Part shown: one piece after another, positions 11,001 to 22,149 of the stretch
Layout: every line of letters starts with the position of its first letter
Position numbering within the stretch: position 1 is the first letter of the stretch
Assembly (NCBI GenBank): GCA_026874595.1
Contig: CM049313.1
Location: 30,376,008 to 30,440,007 of the forward strand
DNA from: Sipunculus nudus
Lineage: Eukaryota; Annelida; Sipuncula; Golfingiida; Sipunculidae
Direction of reading: 5' to 3'
Length of the DNA: 64,000 nucleotides
The notes under the pieces: model-generated
Told to the model about the DNA's origin: nothing
Database searches by the model: none
What the model saw: only the letters and a program-made list of their open reading frames with translations
Program-made: the position numbers and the translations under genes

Positions 11001-12349
11001 ACAAGATACTGTGGATGCATTTTAAGCCAAACTTTCAAGGTCTTCCATCTTGAATATATAGCCCACTTCCCAATAGTGGATGATCCATATCAATTTTGGG
11101 GTCACAAGAACAAAGGTCAAGGCCACAGGAGCTATATGTCAAAAAATTAGTTTCTGGATGATAATTCCTGCTTTTATTGATGTATTGATTTCAAACTTGA
11201 TTTATATATGTCCCATTGAAAAAGCAAGACTCCAATTGATTTTGGGGTCATGAGGTCAAAGGTCAAGGTCACAGGACACATCTTTAAAAGATTGTGGATG
11301 CATTTTCAGCCAAACATTTCATCTCAGACCTTTCAGCTTGCACATATAGTTCATCTGCCAAGAGTGGAAGACCCCTATCAATTTTGAGGTCACAAGGTCA
11401 AAGGTGAAGGTCACAGGAGCCATCTGTCCAAAAATTAGTTTCTGGATGATAATTCCTGCTTTTATTGATGTATGGATTTAAAACTTGACTTGTATATGAC
11501 CCATTGGAAAAGCAAGACCCGAATTGATTTTGAGGTCATGAGATCAAAGGTCAAGGTCACAGGACACATCTTTAAAAAGATTGTGGATGCATTTTCAGCC
11601 AAACAATTCATCTCAGATCTTTCATCTTGCACAAATAGATCACCTGCCAAGAGTGGAAGACCCCTATCAATTTTGAGGTCACCAGGTCAAAGGTGAAGGT
11701 CACAGGAGCCATCATTCCAAAAATTAGTTTCTGGATGATAATGCCTGCTTTTATTGATGTATGGATTTCAAACTTGACTTGTATATGTCCCATTGGAAAA
11801 GCAAGACCCGAATTGATTTTGGGATCATGAGGTCAAAGGTCAAGGTCACAGGACACATCTTCAAAAAGATGTGGATGCATTTTCAGCCAAACATTTCATC
11901 TCAGACATTTCATCTTGCACATACAGTTCCCCTGCCAATAGAGGAAGATGCCTGTCAATTGTGAGGTCACAAGGTCAAAGGTGAAAGTCACAGGAGCCAT
12001 CTGTCCAAAAATCAGTTCCTGAGATGATAATGCAAGCTTGGATTAATATATGGATTTCAAACCTGACTTATATATGGCCCATCAATAAATCTCTATTGAT
12101 TTATATATAAAAGTGGATGATCAATAAGCAAGATCCCAATTGATTTTTGGGTCATGAGGTCAAAGGTCAAGGTCACAGGACCAACATCTTCAAAAAGATT
12201 GTGGATTGATAGATGGAAGAAACAATAATTGCTTGCCAAGTGTCAGTATATGCTGCTTAAAATGGGGGCCTATTCTTAAAAGGGGGGTGGGCCCTACTAT
12301 GTCTGGGGATACTCTGGCACCTGCGGTGCCAAGAAATATCTAGTTCACT
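8065..12349 (+). mobile_element. Pearl/Helentron-like repeat B1: hairpin head, CCGTCC microsatellite, long degenerate core array
   Basis: It begins after a T run with AGCTCAGCTGACTTTCAGTC, then a (GTCC/GTCCG)n tract (8118-8150). A long array of about 140-300 bp degenerate cores follows. Each core carries words such as AAGCCAAACC, TTTCATCT, CACATATAGCTCACC, GGAAGA(A/C)CC, TATTGATTTTGAGGTCA and CACAGGA. Regions 9300-10300 and around 10320-10400 (CCGCCGCCACCGCCGC-like) are less regular and may be separate insertions. The right end near 12300-12349 (GGGATACTCTGGCACC) is not a clean terminus. It is non-coding: open frames here are repeats of the cores. Confidence 0.65.
8398..12169 (+). promoter_or_regulatory. 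Array of AGGTCA direct repeats (DR1-type) in the B1 cores
   Basis: Perfect AGGTCAAAGGTCA (two AGGTCA half-sites spaced by one base) occurs at 8398, 8544, 8679, 8816, 11253, 11830 and 12157. Near-perfect versions and additional AAGGTCA half-sites lie around 10968, 11395, 11540, 11690 and 11970. DR1 is the known recognition form of RXR, HNF4 and COUP-TF nuclear receptors. Whether any are bound here is unknown; the sequence is part of the repeat consensus. Confidence 0.35.
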
Positions 12350-14430
12350 ATGTTTCTGTGTTAGCTAGTGTCATATCAACGATCTGGCATTACGACCAGA
12401 TTACTGGGGCCAGAGTGTCTCTACATCTAAGTCTGAGGAACGCATTATAAGCCTTATGTAGATATTTCTGACGCTTCATAGTCTACAGGTACACTGTCAA
12501 TCAACGTTAACCAGACCAATCATTAGCATTTTTATATACTTTCTGATAATACAAAACACGAGCAAGAAAATTTCCGTTTAAACCCAGCACATTGGTAAAC
12601 CCCTCTGCATGTTTGTTGAATTTATGTCTGCATGAACACATGCATGGTTCGCATGGGTTACAGGATGCAGGCAGCTTGCAGGCCATACAGGAAATGACCC
12701 ATGTCCATGGACACATTGTTTCAGTTTTGGTTGTGAGCTCACATGTGTATTATTGTGTTTATCATTCTTAGCATAATATTGAGATTATGGGCTGTTTACC
12801 ACAATATGAATGTAACCTGATGCAAGACCACTGCGATACATTCACTCGATATTACTTGTATCACAACTTGAGTAGGCTTACAAGCCAATTATCCGATTGC
12901 CTACTGAGTCAGGTTGTCACGGCTGAGTGATAGCCTGCATGGTTTACATATCAGTGTAATAAATCTATCATAACTAATTTTAGGTGCATGTATAAACATC
13001 ATCCTCTGGGCAGACAGTTTTGCTTGTGTTAGATTTACCTTCAGCTTTAATTGTGTTTTAGCAACAGTACTTTGATCTTTGTATTCATTATTAAGAGAAA
13101 GGAGATGGGGAACTAAGACATGGGATAACAGAGAGACAGACAGAGAGAATCCAAACAAGTGGAAATTATTACAAAAATAACAGCATATATTTTGGACATT
13201 TGTCATTTTTAAATTTTATTTATAAACTGGGGCTAAATTACATCTGGATTATATAATTCTTCAGTATGAGAAAATCAGCTTCGAAGGGATTAAAACACAT
13301 ATATTTATAAAAAGCCTTATGATGGTAGCTACTTCAACTTAAATGCTACTTTACATATGTGACTAATTGATGCTGTCTCCTGTAAGTTATGGTTTTAACT
13401 TTTCCAGTTGGGTGTTTCCTGTGTATTAGATTGTTTGTAAAGAGCATACAATATGAGTGTAAGAAAACCGTGTAACACTGTGCCACCCCACATGGCAAAT
13501 GTAATATAATTTGAAACATGACAAGATGTGTGTTTTGAGATTAAAAAATGGTCCTCCACAAAGCTTAATGCAGTTACCATGGGAAAATTATTTACAGCTA
13601 CTGATGGAATTAAAATAAAGCTTGCTTCCAGCTTTAAAGACTTGGCATGGCTAATTATTGTAGCAGCAACAGAACCCACACCATGTGCTGGACCCCCATG
13701 GTGGTACAATGTACATGCGAGCATAGGTGTTAGTTTAGGCCGGGAACAGCAGTAGTAGAATCTGGGACATTTTATTGCAAGGTTATAGGAACAAATTAAC
13801 TAATTAATGCATAAAATAATCATTACATATTTTTGATCAAATTGTTTAAAGGTTTGCAAATAAGATTTTACTGAAAACAGTAATGTACCACAAGAAAATT
13901 CATGAGACAACAAATGTTGATAATTCTTTTAATTTAGGACTTTGGTATAACTTTAATGAATACACTAAAGATAAATAGGCCACATGCATAATATTTTTAA
14001 TTATTTTATTTTAGCTGCACAACTTGATGCACTTTCCCACAGCCTTTTAAATCATTATCTCTTTCCTGGCACACTTAGCAACTTTTTACTGCTAATTATA
14101 AGATAAGATAACATAAGATCGTCTTGAGTTCCAGGAATTTGTTGTTGACTTGCAATTCATTACTTTAAATCATCCACTTTAAATTTGTTTATGGGACAGT
14201 CAGATATTTTTTTTATAATCTTTGGCATTTGTTTATGGTTTGTGTATACTGTACCTGAAGTAGAATTCCAATACATTCCTTTATATGTAAAAATAGCAGT
14301 CATAAACCAGGCAGAGTCAAGCAGTGGCACCACACGTTATATACATATGATGTTCTTAACCATGGTCATCTGGCTTGTCTGTTTGAAACTTCACTCAAAA
14401 AGCAGTGATAAGAATTTAATGAATTTTTTT
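12350..14430. other. Unassigned AT-rich stretch between repeat arrays
   Basis: It contains overlapping open frames on opposite strands (13395-13724 minus, 109 codons; 13528-13755 plus, 75 codons) that I do not recognise. They have no convincing splice signals, so I do not call them genes. The rest shows no repeat end or motif I can name. Confidence 0.4.
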
Positions 14431-17337
14431 AGCTCAGCTAAACTGAAAGTCATCCATCTGTCTGTCTGTCTGTCTGTCCGTTAACCAGGCACAAATCATA
14501 ACTGCTGGACCTAGAATCTTGTAACTTGGGATTCTGAGAGGTCCACAAAAAATCTTCATTGAAACCAGAAATTAGGTCTCTGTTACCCTTATCCTTCGAG
14601 CTATGGGGCCCCGAATTACCCCCCAGAATTGTCAAAAATTTCATACAAAAACTTCAATATCTCATTAACTACATCACTGATGGTCATGATTTTTGGCATA
14701 CATATTGATCATGAGATGTTTCATCAGTTTCTGCAGACTGGTGATGCCACCTGTATTTTTCGATTTCTTACGAATTGTTTTCTCTATTTTTGAGACCTTT
14801 AAAAATGTGAACATCTGTTAACAGGGCACAAATCATAAAGACTGGACCTAGAATCTTCATTCTTGACACAGTGAGAGACCTATGAAAAGTGTCCATGGAA
14901 AATAAGGTCTCTGTTACCCATATCTTTGAGCTGTGGGGCTCCCAATTACCTTTGATAAAAACAAACTGCAACATCTCAATAACTTCAACACTGATGGTCA
15001 TGATATTTGGCATACATATTGATCAAGAGGTGTTCCATTTATTTCCAGCAGACTGGTGGTGCCACCTGTATTTTTCAAATTTTCACAATTTTTTTTCTCT
15101 CTTTTTTTTGAGACCTTTAAGGATGTAGTTATCTGTCAACAGGGTACAAATCGTAACGACTGGACCTAGAATCTTCCTTCTTGACACACAGGGAGACCAA
15201 TGAAAAGTCTCCATGGAAACCTGAAATTAGGTCTTTGTTACCCATATCCTTTTAGCTATGGCACTCCAAAGTACAGCTCAGAATAAAAGAAAATTTGATA
15301 CAGAATCTGAAGTATATGAACAACTAATGCCGAGATCACCATAATTGTTTGCATGGATATTGATCATAGAGTGTTTCATCAGTTTCTGCAGACTGGTGAT
15401 ACCACCTGTATATGTTCGTTTTTTTTTCGGAATTTTTCTCTTTTTTGAGACCTTTAAAGATATGAACATCTGTTAACAGGGCACAAATCATAACAACTGG
15501 ACCAAGAATCTTCATTCTTGACACACAGGGAGACCCATGAAAAGTCTCCATGGGAACCTGAAATTAGGTCTCTGTTACCCATATCCTTGAAGCTGTATGG
15601 CTCCAACATACCCCCAAGAATAATGAAAAATTTGATACAAAAACTACAGTATCTGAACAACTAATGCAGAGATCAGCATGATTCTTTGCATGGATATTGA
15701 CCATTAGGTGTTTTTATTAGTTTCTGCAGACTGGTATTTTTGTATCCGCCAAAACAAAGTTTTGTGGATACTATGTTTTTGACGGGGTTCCGCCGCCGCC
15801 GCCCATTTGTTTCTGGAGAACTCCTCTGAGACTACTGGACTGACTTTTCCAAAACTTACACCAATTATCGGGTCACGTGAACTGGTGCCTAACCAATTTG
15901 CGTTGACCTTTGACCTTTCCTCTCTGCCCAATGTCCATTTGTGCATCTTTTTCCACACATAAACCCTCATATCTAGGGAACCGTTTGACTGATCAGGAAA
16001 ATTTTTTATACAAATGTAGATCTTGGATAGTTTCATAAGATGCACAAAAAATGGTGGTGCCACCTGCAACCATGTTTGCAGTATCCATCTGTTCATCTGC
16101 CTTTGGTTAAAATCACTCATCTCTCTGCAGTGAATTGACTAATTCACCTGAAATTAGGCATGCGTATACATCCTGGATAGCTTTCTTGATTTTTGACAGG
16201 TGGCGCCACCTACATTCATGTTCACTCTGCAGACATCCAAGCACATATCTCGGGAACCGTTTGACAAATCAGGACAAAATTTTTCATGTGTATCTCACAT
16301 AGCTCTTTCTCATACGCAAAACGGGTGGCACCACCTGCAACCTTTTTCGCACAGCGTCTGTCTGTTTGTCTGCCATTGGATCATATCACTCATATCTCGG
16401 CAGTGGTTTGACATGTCTGCCTAATATTTTGCAGTTTTATACATCCCGGACAGTTTTCATGATTTTATGACAGGTGGCGCCACATACATTCTAATTATGC
16501 TGCAGACATCCAAGCTCATATCTTGGGAACCGTTTGACTGATTGGGCCAAAATTTTGCATGTGTATTCATCTAACATAGGTCTTTATCATACACAAAACT
16601 GGAGGGGCCACCTGCAACCATTTTTGCACAGCGTCTTGTTTGTCTGCTGTGGACTAAAATCACTCGTATCTCTGTAGTTGTTTGACATAACTGCCTAAAT
16701 TTTTGCAGGATTATACATCCTGGACAGCTTTCTTGATTTTATGACAGGTGGCGCCACCTACATTCTAGTGTACGCTGCGAAAAACCAAGCTCATATCTCG
16801 GGAACCGTTTGACCGATTGGGCCAAAATTGTGCATGTGTTCAGATCTCGAATAGTTCTTTATCATACTCAAAACTGGAGGGGCCACCTGCAACCATTTTT
16901 GCACAGCATCTGTCTGTTTGTCTGCCGTGGGCTAAAATCACTCATATACATGTAGTGGTTTGACTTTTCTGCCTAAAATTTAGCATATGTATACAACTTG
17001 GACAGCTTTCTGGATTTGTGGTAGTTGGCACAACCCACATACACATTTAGGCTGCAGACATCCATGCTAATATGCAACACACCTCACTCTATTTCCCCTT
17101 GCCACTCAATCCATGCCTCACTCTGATTTTGGCAGATACACGTAGTCACTCGTTTTTAAAGTTTACACATTTTTTCTCTATTTTTGAGATATATAAATAC
17201 AGACACAATCTTGGCCTGTTGGTTAATCTGTTTGATGCTTCAGTTGAATGGGTATACACTACCATTCTGATGATAAAATTTCCTTTTGCAAATCTCTTCC
17301 CAGTCAGCTGAGCATCATGACCGATGGGTCACTTGTT
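14431..17337 (+). mobile_element. Pearl/Helentron-like repeat B2, interrupted by a D element
   Basis: The head AGCTCAGCTAAACTGAAAGTC follows seven T residues and leads into (TCTG)n. Four degenerate cores of about 300 bp follow, each with ACAGGGCACAAATC(A/G)TAAC, GGACCTAGAATCTTC, GAAATTAGGTCTCTGTTACCC and TTTCATCAGTTTCTGCAGACTGGTG. At 15741 the last core breaks off and resumes at 17155 (TTTACACATTTTTTCTCT). The tail CAGCTGAGCATCATGACCGATGG(...)CACTTGTT ends at 17337. The body is non-coding. Confidence 0.7.
15742..17154 (+). mobile_element. D-family element inserted in B2
   Basis: It starts GTATCCGCCAAAACAAAG and ends CTCTGATTTTGGCAGATA followed by CACGTAGTCACTCGTT, so both termini carry an inverted GTATCCGCC-type word. 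A GCCGCCGCCGCCC tract lies near the 5' end. About four 270-300 bp cores follow with GGTGGCGCCACCT, GCAACC(A/T)TTTTTGCACAGCGTCTG, AAATCACTC(A/G)TATCTC and CGGGAACCGTTTGAC. The sequence on either side is continuous B2 core, which defines both ends. A near-complete inverted relative is at 40865-42299. Confidence 0.75.
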
Positions 17338-17964
17338 ATCTTTATGTCATAAATTTATGAAACAAAATTGCAGGTATATTTCCATATGATGATTATTTAT
17401 TGATTGGTGTTACGTTTTGGGTTCAGGTTTGAAGTTAAGTGGGTGTTTTGTGGTGTTTCGTCACAGATACCCAAAACACCGGTGTTTTGGGTGTTTAGGG
17501 GGACCGCCTATGACGGGTATACTTGTCATGAATTTATCGGTACGAGTCTAGAATTCAGGCTGCTGTTCTGGACACGTTAAGACACCACAGATACATGTGA
17601 AACGTTGTAATACTATATCCAGTTTACTCCTTTGTAAGTTAATGGTATCCTATATCCTTCCCATGTACCTCTTACCCTGTAATAATGTACAATTTATCCT
17701 TCCTTCACGCAATTTAACATGCTCGTATCCGTCATGATTCCTCCCTCTTGCTTGTTTACACCACTTGGCTTATGTGCACATGTCCTGCCTACATCATTCA
17801 AATTCGTTGTCTTGCGCCCTCCAGGCATTTGTACGCACACACACATCATGGATATATTTGGTGTATTTCAAGGTTTAGGGTTCACAAATAAAACAGTGAC
17901 TCAACCTTGTCCGCGCAAAGCGCGAGCCGGAGTACGGTTTAGTGGTAGGCAGTTAACAAACGGC

Positions 17965-18006
17965 TGAGGGTTAATTTTTTTTAAGCTTGACAAAAATTAA
18001 CCCTCA
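17965..18006. other. Perfect 15 bp hairpin
   Basis: TGAGGGTTAATTTTT and its exact reverse complement AAAAATTAACCCTCA are separated by a 12-base loop. A GC-rich stretch with the small hairpin GCGCAAAGCGC lies just upstream (about 17914-17924). No gene context explains it; it could be a short MITE or a recombination product. Confidence 0.8.
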
Positions 18007-18075
18007 TTTTAACAACTACGACCAATTCTGAAAAGGAGATTTAAATACCCCCACTGGACCCCTCACACCCAACTC

Positions 18076-18150
18076 GTCTTGCATGGCGCAGTGGTAGTGC
18101 ATAGGACTTGTTAATCCCTGATTGCTGGTTCGAGACCCGGTGGAGAGCTT
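18076..18150 (+). repeat. tRNA-related sequence (Asn-like), SINE-head-like
   Basis: TGGCGCAGTGGTAGTGC fits a Pol III A box and GGTTCGAGACC (18127-18137) a B box. The anticodon loop would read TTGTTAA (GTT, Asn). Stem pairing is incomplete in the anticodon and T arms, so a tRNA-derived SINE or pseudogene is likelier than a functional tRNA. Confidence 0.45.
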
Positions 18151-21100
18151 CACAATTGCAAGTTATGTGTATTAATAATTGCATTTCTCATTACAGGTCT
18201 GCCACTAGACGGAGACACAGACACATACGGCAGACATACGAACAAGAGACTAGAAACCACAAACATAGACACCAGAAGTTTTTATTCATTGACTCAAACT
18301 CAGTGACTCAAACAGCAGCCTGAATTCTAGACTCACTCCAATTTATCAGTAATTTTTATAGTAATAAATCACTTAAATTTATCAATAAACTCTTCGTAGG
18401 TGAGTTGTAGTTCATTTATAAATTGTTTTTTTTGCATGAAATGGAAAAATTTGTAACTCATCAGTGTGCTTGATAACTCAAAAGCAAGAAAGGTGTGGGG
18501 AGCGTGAAAACATCCCGTCCTTTGCCGTGAAATAAGTTCATGACCCGCTTTAGTGTAAAATTGATACTGTGTAGGAGTATTCTTTAGAATCAAACAAAGC
18601 TAGGATCGCAAAAAAAATCTGTCTAGTTTTATATTTGGGCGTGTTTTGGCCACTTACTTCCAGCAAACCTGCTGGTGACACCAAGGTATGACAGATCACA
18701 CCTTAGGTGTGAACTCGAGATAGCGAGGCGTTTGGTCGTTTAGGTTTATTTCCCCGCGAGAACAGCCTGTTGCACAATCAACAACCATAGGGCGTGTGCC
18801 ACGTACATGCCTGACACACAGATCAGCAGGGTAATCAGAACGCAGCTGCATATTATTGGTTTGGCTTATTTGGAGTTATTTCACGTATCCTATATATTTA
18901 GAGATAGCAATATGCATGTGTAAACTGTACATTCGCCAACAAGTGCATGTGAATTGTAAAATTCTGAAAGCAAACCTGGGCGATCACTTGCAGAACATGT
19001 TGGCCCCTTAGTATACCGACAATCCCAAACGCAAATTGGAATTCACCATAGGCACCCACTACATATGAATTTCAGACAATTCATAATAAAGTATTATATC
19101 ATAAGCCCTAGAGTTGATCATATTAAGTTACATTTTGATCACTCGCAATTTTCGTATAATTCCCAGCTTTGTTTGACAGTGACAATGACAAGGTCCACTG
19201 CATCATGCTATGTAAATAACTCTATGACTGTGTGTAATAAAAGATAATACAGTTTTTAGAATTATATTGATTGGTAGAATCAGTTTGTTCGTAATGAAAA
19301 GCAAAAGAAGTATTTTTTTCAGTAAAAATACAAGTTTGTAAAATGAAGGAAAAATAAAAAGAAAAGACGGGGGTTCAGATCTGCAAGGTTTTTCATCATG
19401 CGTTGCTTGACCTACTATATTACCCCTGTGCCATTTTTCCACATATGTGATTTGTTTCTAAAGTTTAGAGCAACCATAAACCAGAATGAGACAAAAACCC
19501 TTGCGTGTTCTACCAGATCGATATAAAGTGACATTAGAACTTTGATGATCATACATGATAATAACTGTGACGTTTTATATATCTTCATCTATTATTTCCA
19601 ATACATGTAATATATCAATGGTCAATCTGAGTGTGTACCAGTACAGTAGGCGCTGTTGCGTTGGCCGCTGGACTTTCCTGGTGTAAACATATGAATTATC
19701 TCTCTCTCTTTTTTTCTCCTGATATATTATAAATGTGTTATATATATTACATATATATTATATATATATATAAATATAAATATATCATTGTGCATGTGAG
19801 CGCGTATCTGTGTTTGTTTGCGCTTGTTTCCTATGAAGTCTTTACTGGCTGTAGGCCTAATTAGCAAAATAGGCTGAACAGAGTTATGACATCCTGTGCA
19901 TAACACCTCAGGCAAGTTTTATGGCCCTTGGACCAGGTGGACTTCACACCCTCGTTATCAGCTTTTCACACCTAGAACTAACTCACCCAGACCTCACCAA
20001 GACTGTTGCAGGCCCTGGCACTGGGGGAGTATTTGGCTGGGCAGCGAATGTGTTAAAACCTGTATGGTTCCAAACAGACATGGGGTCTATTACAGTTGTT
20101 CTATGACTATTACTTTTACTATTACTTTCAATTTCTGATATTACTATTACTATTACCACATTTTATCTTCTATTACTATTACTATTACTGGGGTATCTAT
20201 TACTATTACTATCACTTTAACTGATGGGAGATTCTAAACCTTGCGCAGCCATGAGTGCTATAAACTAGCTCTATCATCACATGTTTAAATAATATTACAA
20301 GCACCTATATCATCCAGTACTACACAATTTTCTTATATGTGTCTGTCATTTACAAGAAGCCTACTGAAACTGGAGATCTTAATTATTTCAGCCTCTTTAA
20401 TTGTGATTTTTTTTTTATATTTTGAAACCTCAATGATCTTATTGGGCCATTTCAAGTTGAAATTATAAGATAATTGTATGAACTCTTGAATGTATGAATT
20501 TAAAAGCAACCCATTGTTAAGGCCCAGGCATATGCAAAATGCTGATTTATAATTATTTGTGTACTTGAACATTTTATATTATTTTCATATATATTTCACA
20601 TAAATTTATTTTATAGTACATATTTCCGTGTAGATTTAATCTTCTTTCTCATAGTTAATAAATAAGAGATTTTTTAGTGTAACTAAAAATTGTCTCCAGA
20701 GGAATTTTTCATTATTATTGCATATTATTATTTAGTATCATAGCTGACAATTCAGTCCTTTATGTATGTATCAGGAGAGGAATTTATTAAGTGCTGTGTC
20801 CTGTTTCCCAATCCTTATAAATATTTCCAACAAAAATACTGTTTATTTCAAGATTTTCTACAGAACCAAACTGGAGACAAAAGTACCCCATCTTCTCGGG
20901 TGTATATGTTCATTTTGATGTGATGCCATGTTTTATTCCATCACATAGTACATCTTGAGAGTGAACAGAGAGGTGGTATACTTTACAATAATGGTAGCAT
21001 GCATGGCTTTTATTCTTCAGGCATGCCCTTCTTCATTGCAGCAAAACCAGGATAATTTAGGAATATGGAGAGTGATTTTAACTTACATCAATTTTACAAA

Positions 21101-22149
21101 ACAAATAAAATATTATTTCAATCACATTCACAATAAATTTGGTATTAAACAATCTTGTACTTTAAATTTTGTACATAACAGGATCTGATTATTTGATATC
21201 AAAATTTCAGATATTTAATAATAAATATTAACAGTTACTTATATTCTCATATTATATAATCAAATAACTTAATATCATGAAAAATGGTTATATTTATCAA
21301 AATATAAATTAACATAATTTTAGATACTGAATGAAGGTCTGCAAAATTAGTTCTTTTAAATAACTACAGGTTTTAAAGGAATTGTTTTGAAAGAATATGT
21401 ATATAAATTAACTATGGATATTACATGTGCCTGCAGTATGACTTTATCCGTGTGATTGTGGTACTGGTATGACTTTATCGCAATGTAGGCTAAGTAGTAA
21501 GCTTCAATAATATGTTATGGGTAGTAAAAACACCATAAGCTTATCATGGGCTGTTTCACAATCAGGGTACCTAAGTTTGTTTCACTGACACCCAAAATTC
21601 AGCCTCTTTATTTCAACAAATGATTACTTTTAAATCAATGTCCATATGATAGACTAATGTCCAGCTTAAAGTCAGACCTGGATGTCAAAAACTTATTGTG
21701 TAATATTCAGGTGAAGACCACAAGGTGAAATTTTTCGAAAATTAGTTAGGATTTGCATAAGCAGGCAAAAGGTGATAATCTGAGACTTCCTTTTGCATCA
21801 TGCCACATGCTTTCATACAGGGAAAGTTTATTTTCATAATAGGGCCCAAATTAACCATGTGTTATTAATTTTACACAATATAATTGCTAATATACATGTC
21901 TAGTTATAGAAACTTTTCAATTGTTCATTGTTTCTATTGCTGTAACATGTTGATCTAGTTGTTAGTTCTGATTTGAATTGATTGAAACATAAACATGAGG
22001 AAGAGAGCTATACATTGGTGAAAATATTATAGATTTATCGCATTCAATAGTGAAGTTATCCCCAGTTGAAAACAGCATGTAATTTTAGTATTTTTTTCCG
22101 GAGAAGACATTCACTTTGACATAAACTTAAGACCTGTTTTCCTTACATG
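18151..22149. other. AT-rich stretch without recognised genes
   Basis: It contains a (TA)-rich patch at 19730-19785 and a TATTAC array (listed separately). A GGGCTGTTTCACAATCAGGG word at about 21547 matches, inverted, the sequence at about 47375-47395, and TTTTCCGGAGAAGACA lies near 22093. A plus-strand frame at 19921-20106 (61 codons, Gly/Thr/Val rich) has no family match or clear splice sites. Confidence 0.4.
20105..20215 (+). repeat. TATTAC/CTATTA microsatellite-like array
   Basis: About fifteen units of TATTAC or close variants follow AGACATGGGGTCTATTAC. A similar array is at 47868-47990, where it is followed by CCCCATGTCTGG, the inverted form of the same flanking word. It is probably part of a dispersed repeat family. 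Confidence 0.7.

Larger units (their letters stand above)
6650..17506. mobile_element. Large inverted-repeat-flanked block (10.9 kb) with nested repeats
   Basis: About 120 bases at the left (6651-6770) recur reverse-complemented at the right (about 17385-17505). They share GGTCC(G/C)CCTAAACACCC, AAAACACC(A/G)GTGTTTTG and GTGACGAAACACC, then degenerate homology to ATAAATAATCATCAT-like sequence. The flanks read CCCATGAC (6642-6649) and CCTATGAC (17507-17514), a 7/8 match that could be an 8 bp hAT-type duplication. However, TATGACG words recur naturally around both ends, so this is weak. No transposase is recognisable inside. The interior holds other repeats (6.9-8.0, 8.1-12.3 and 14.4-17.3 kb). 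Confidence 0.55.

Noticed and set aside
13395-13755. Overlapping sense (75 codons) and antisense (109 codons) frames
   Set aside because: Both strands are open over the same bases, no family resemblance, no convincing acceptor or donor. Chance cannot be excluded.
19921-20106. Gly-rich 61-codon frame next to the TATTAC array
   Set aside because: Tempting as an exon because it follows CAG, but there is no donor, no homologue known to me, and the similar array at 47.9 kb sits beside different sequence.
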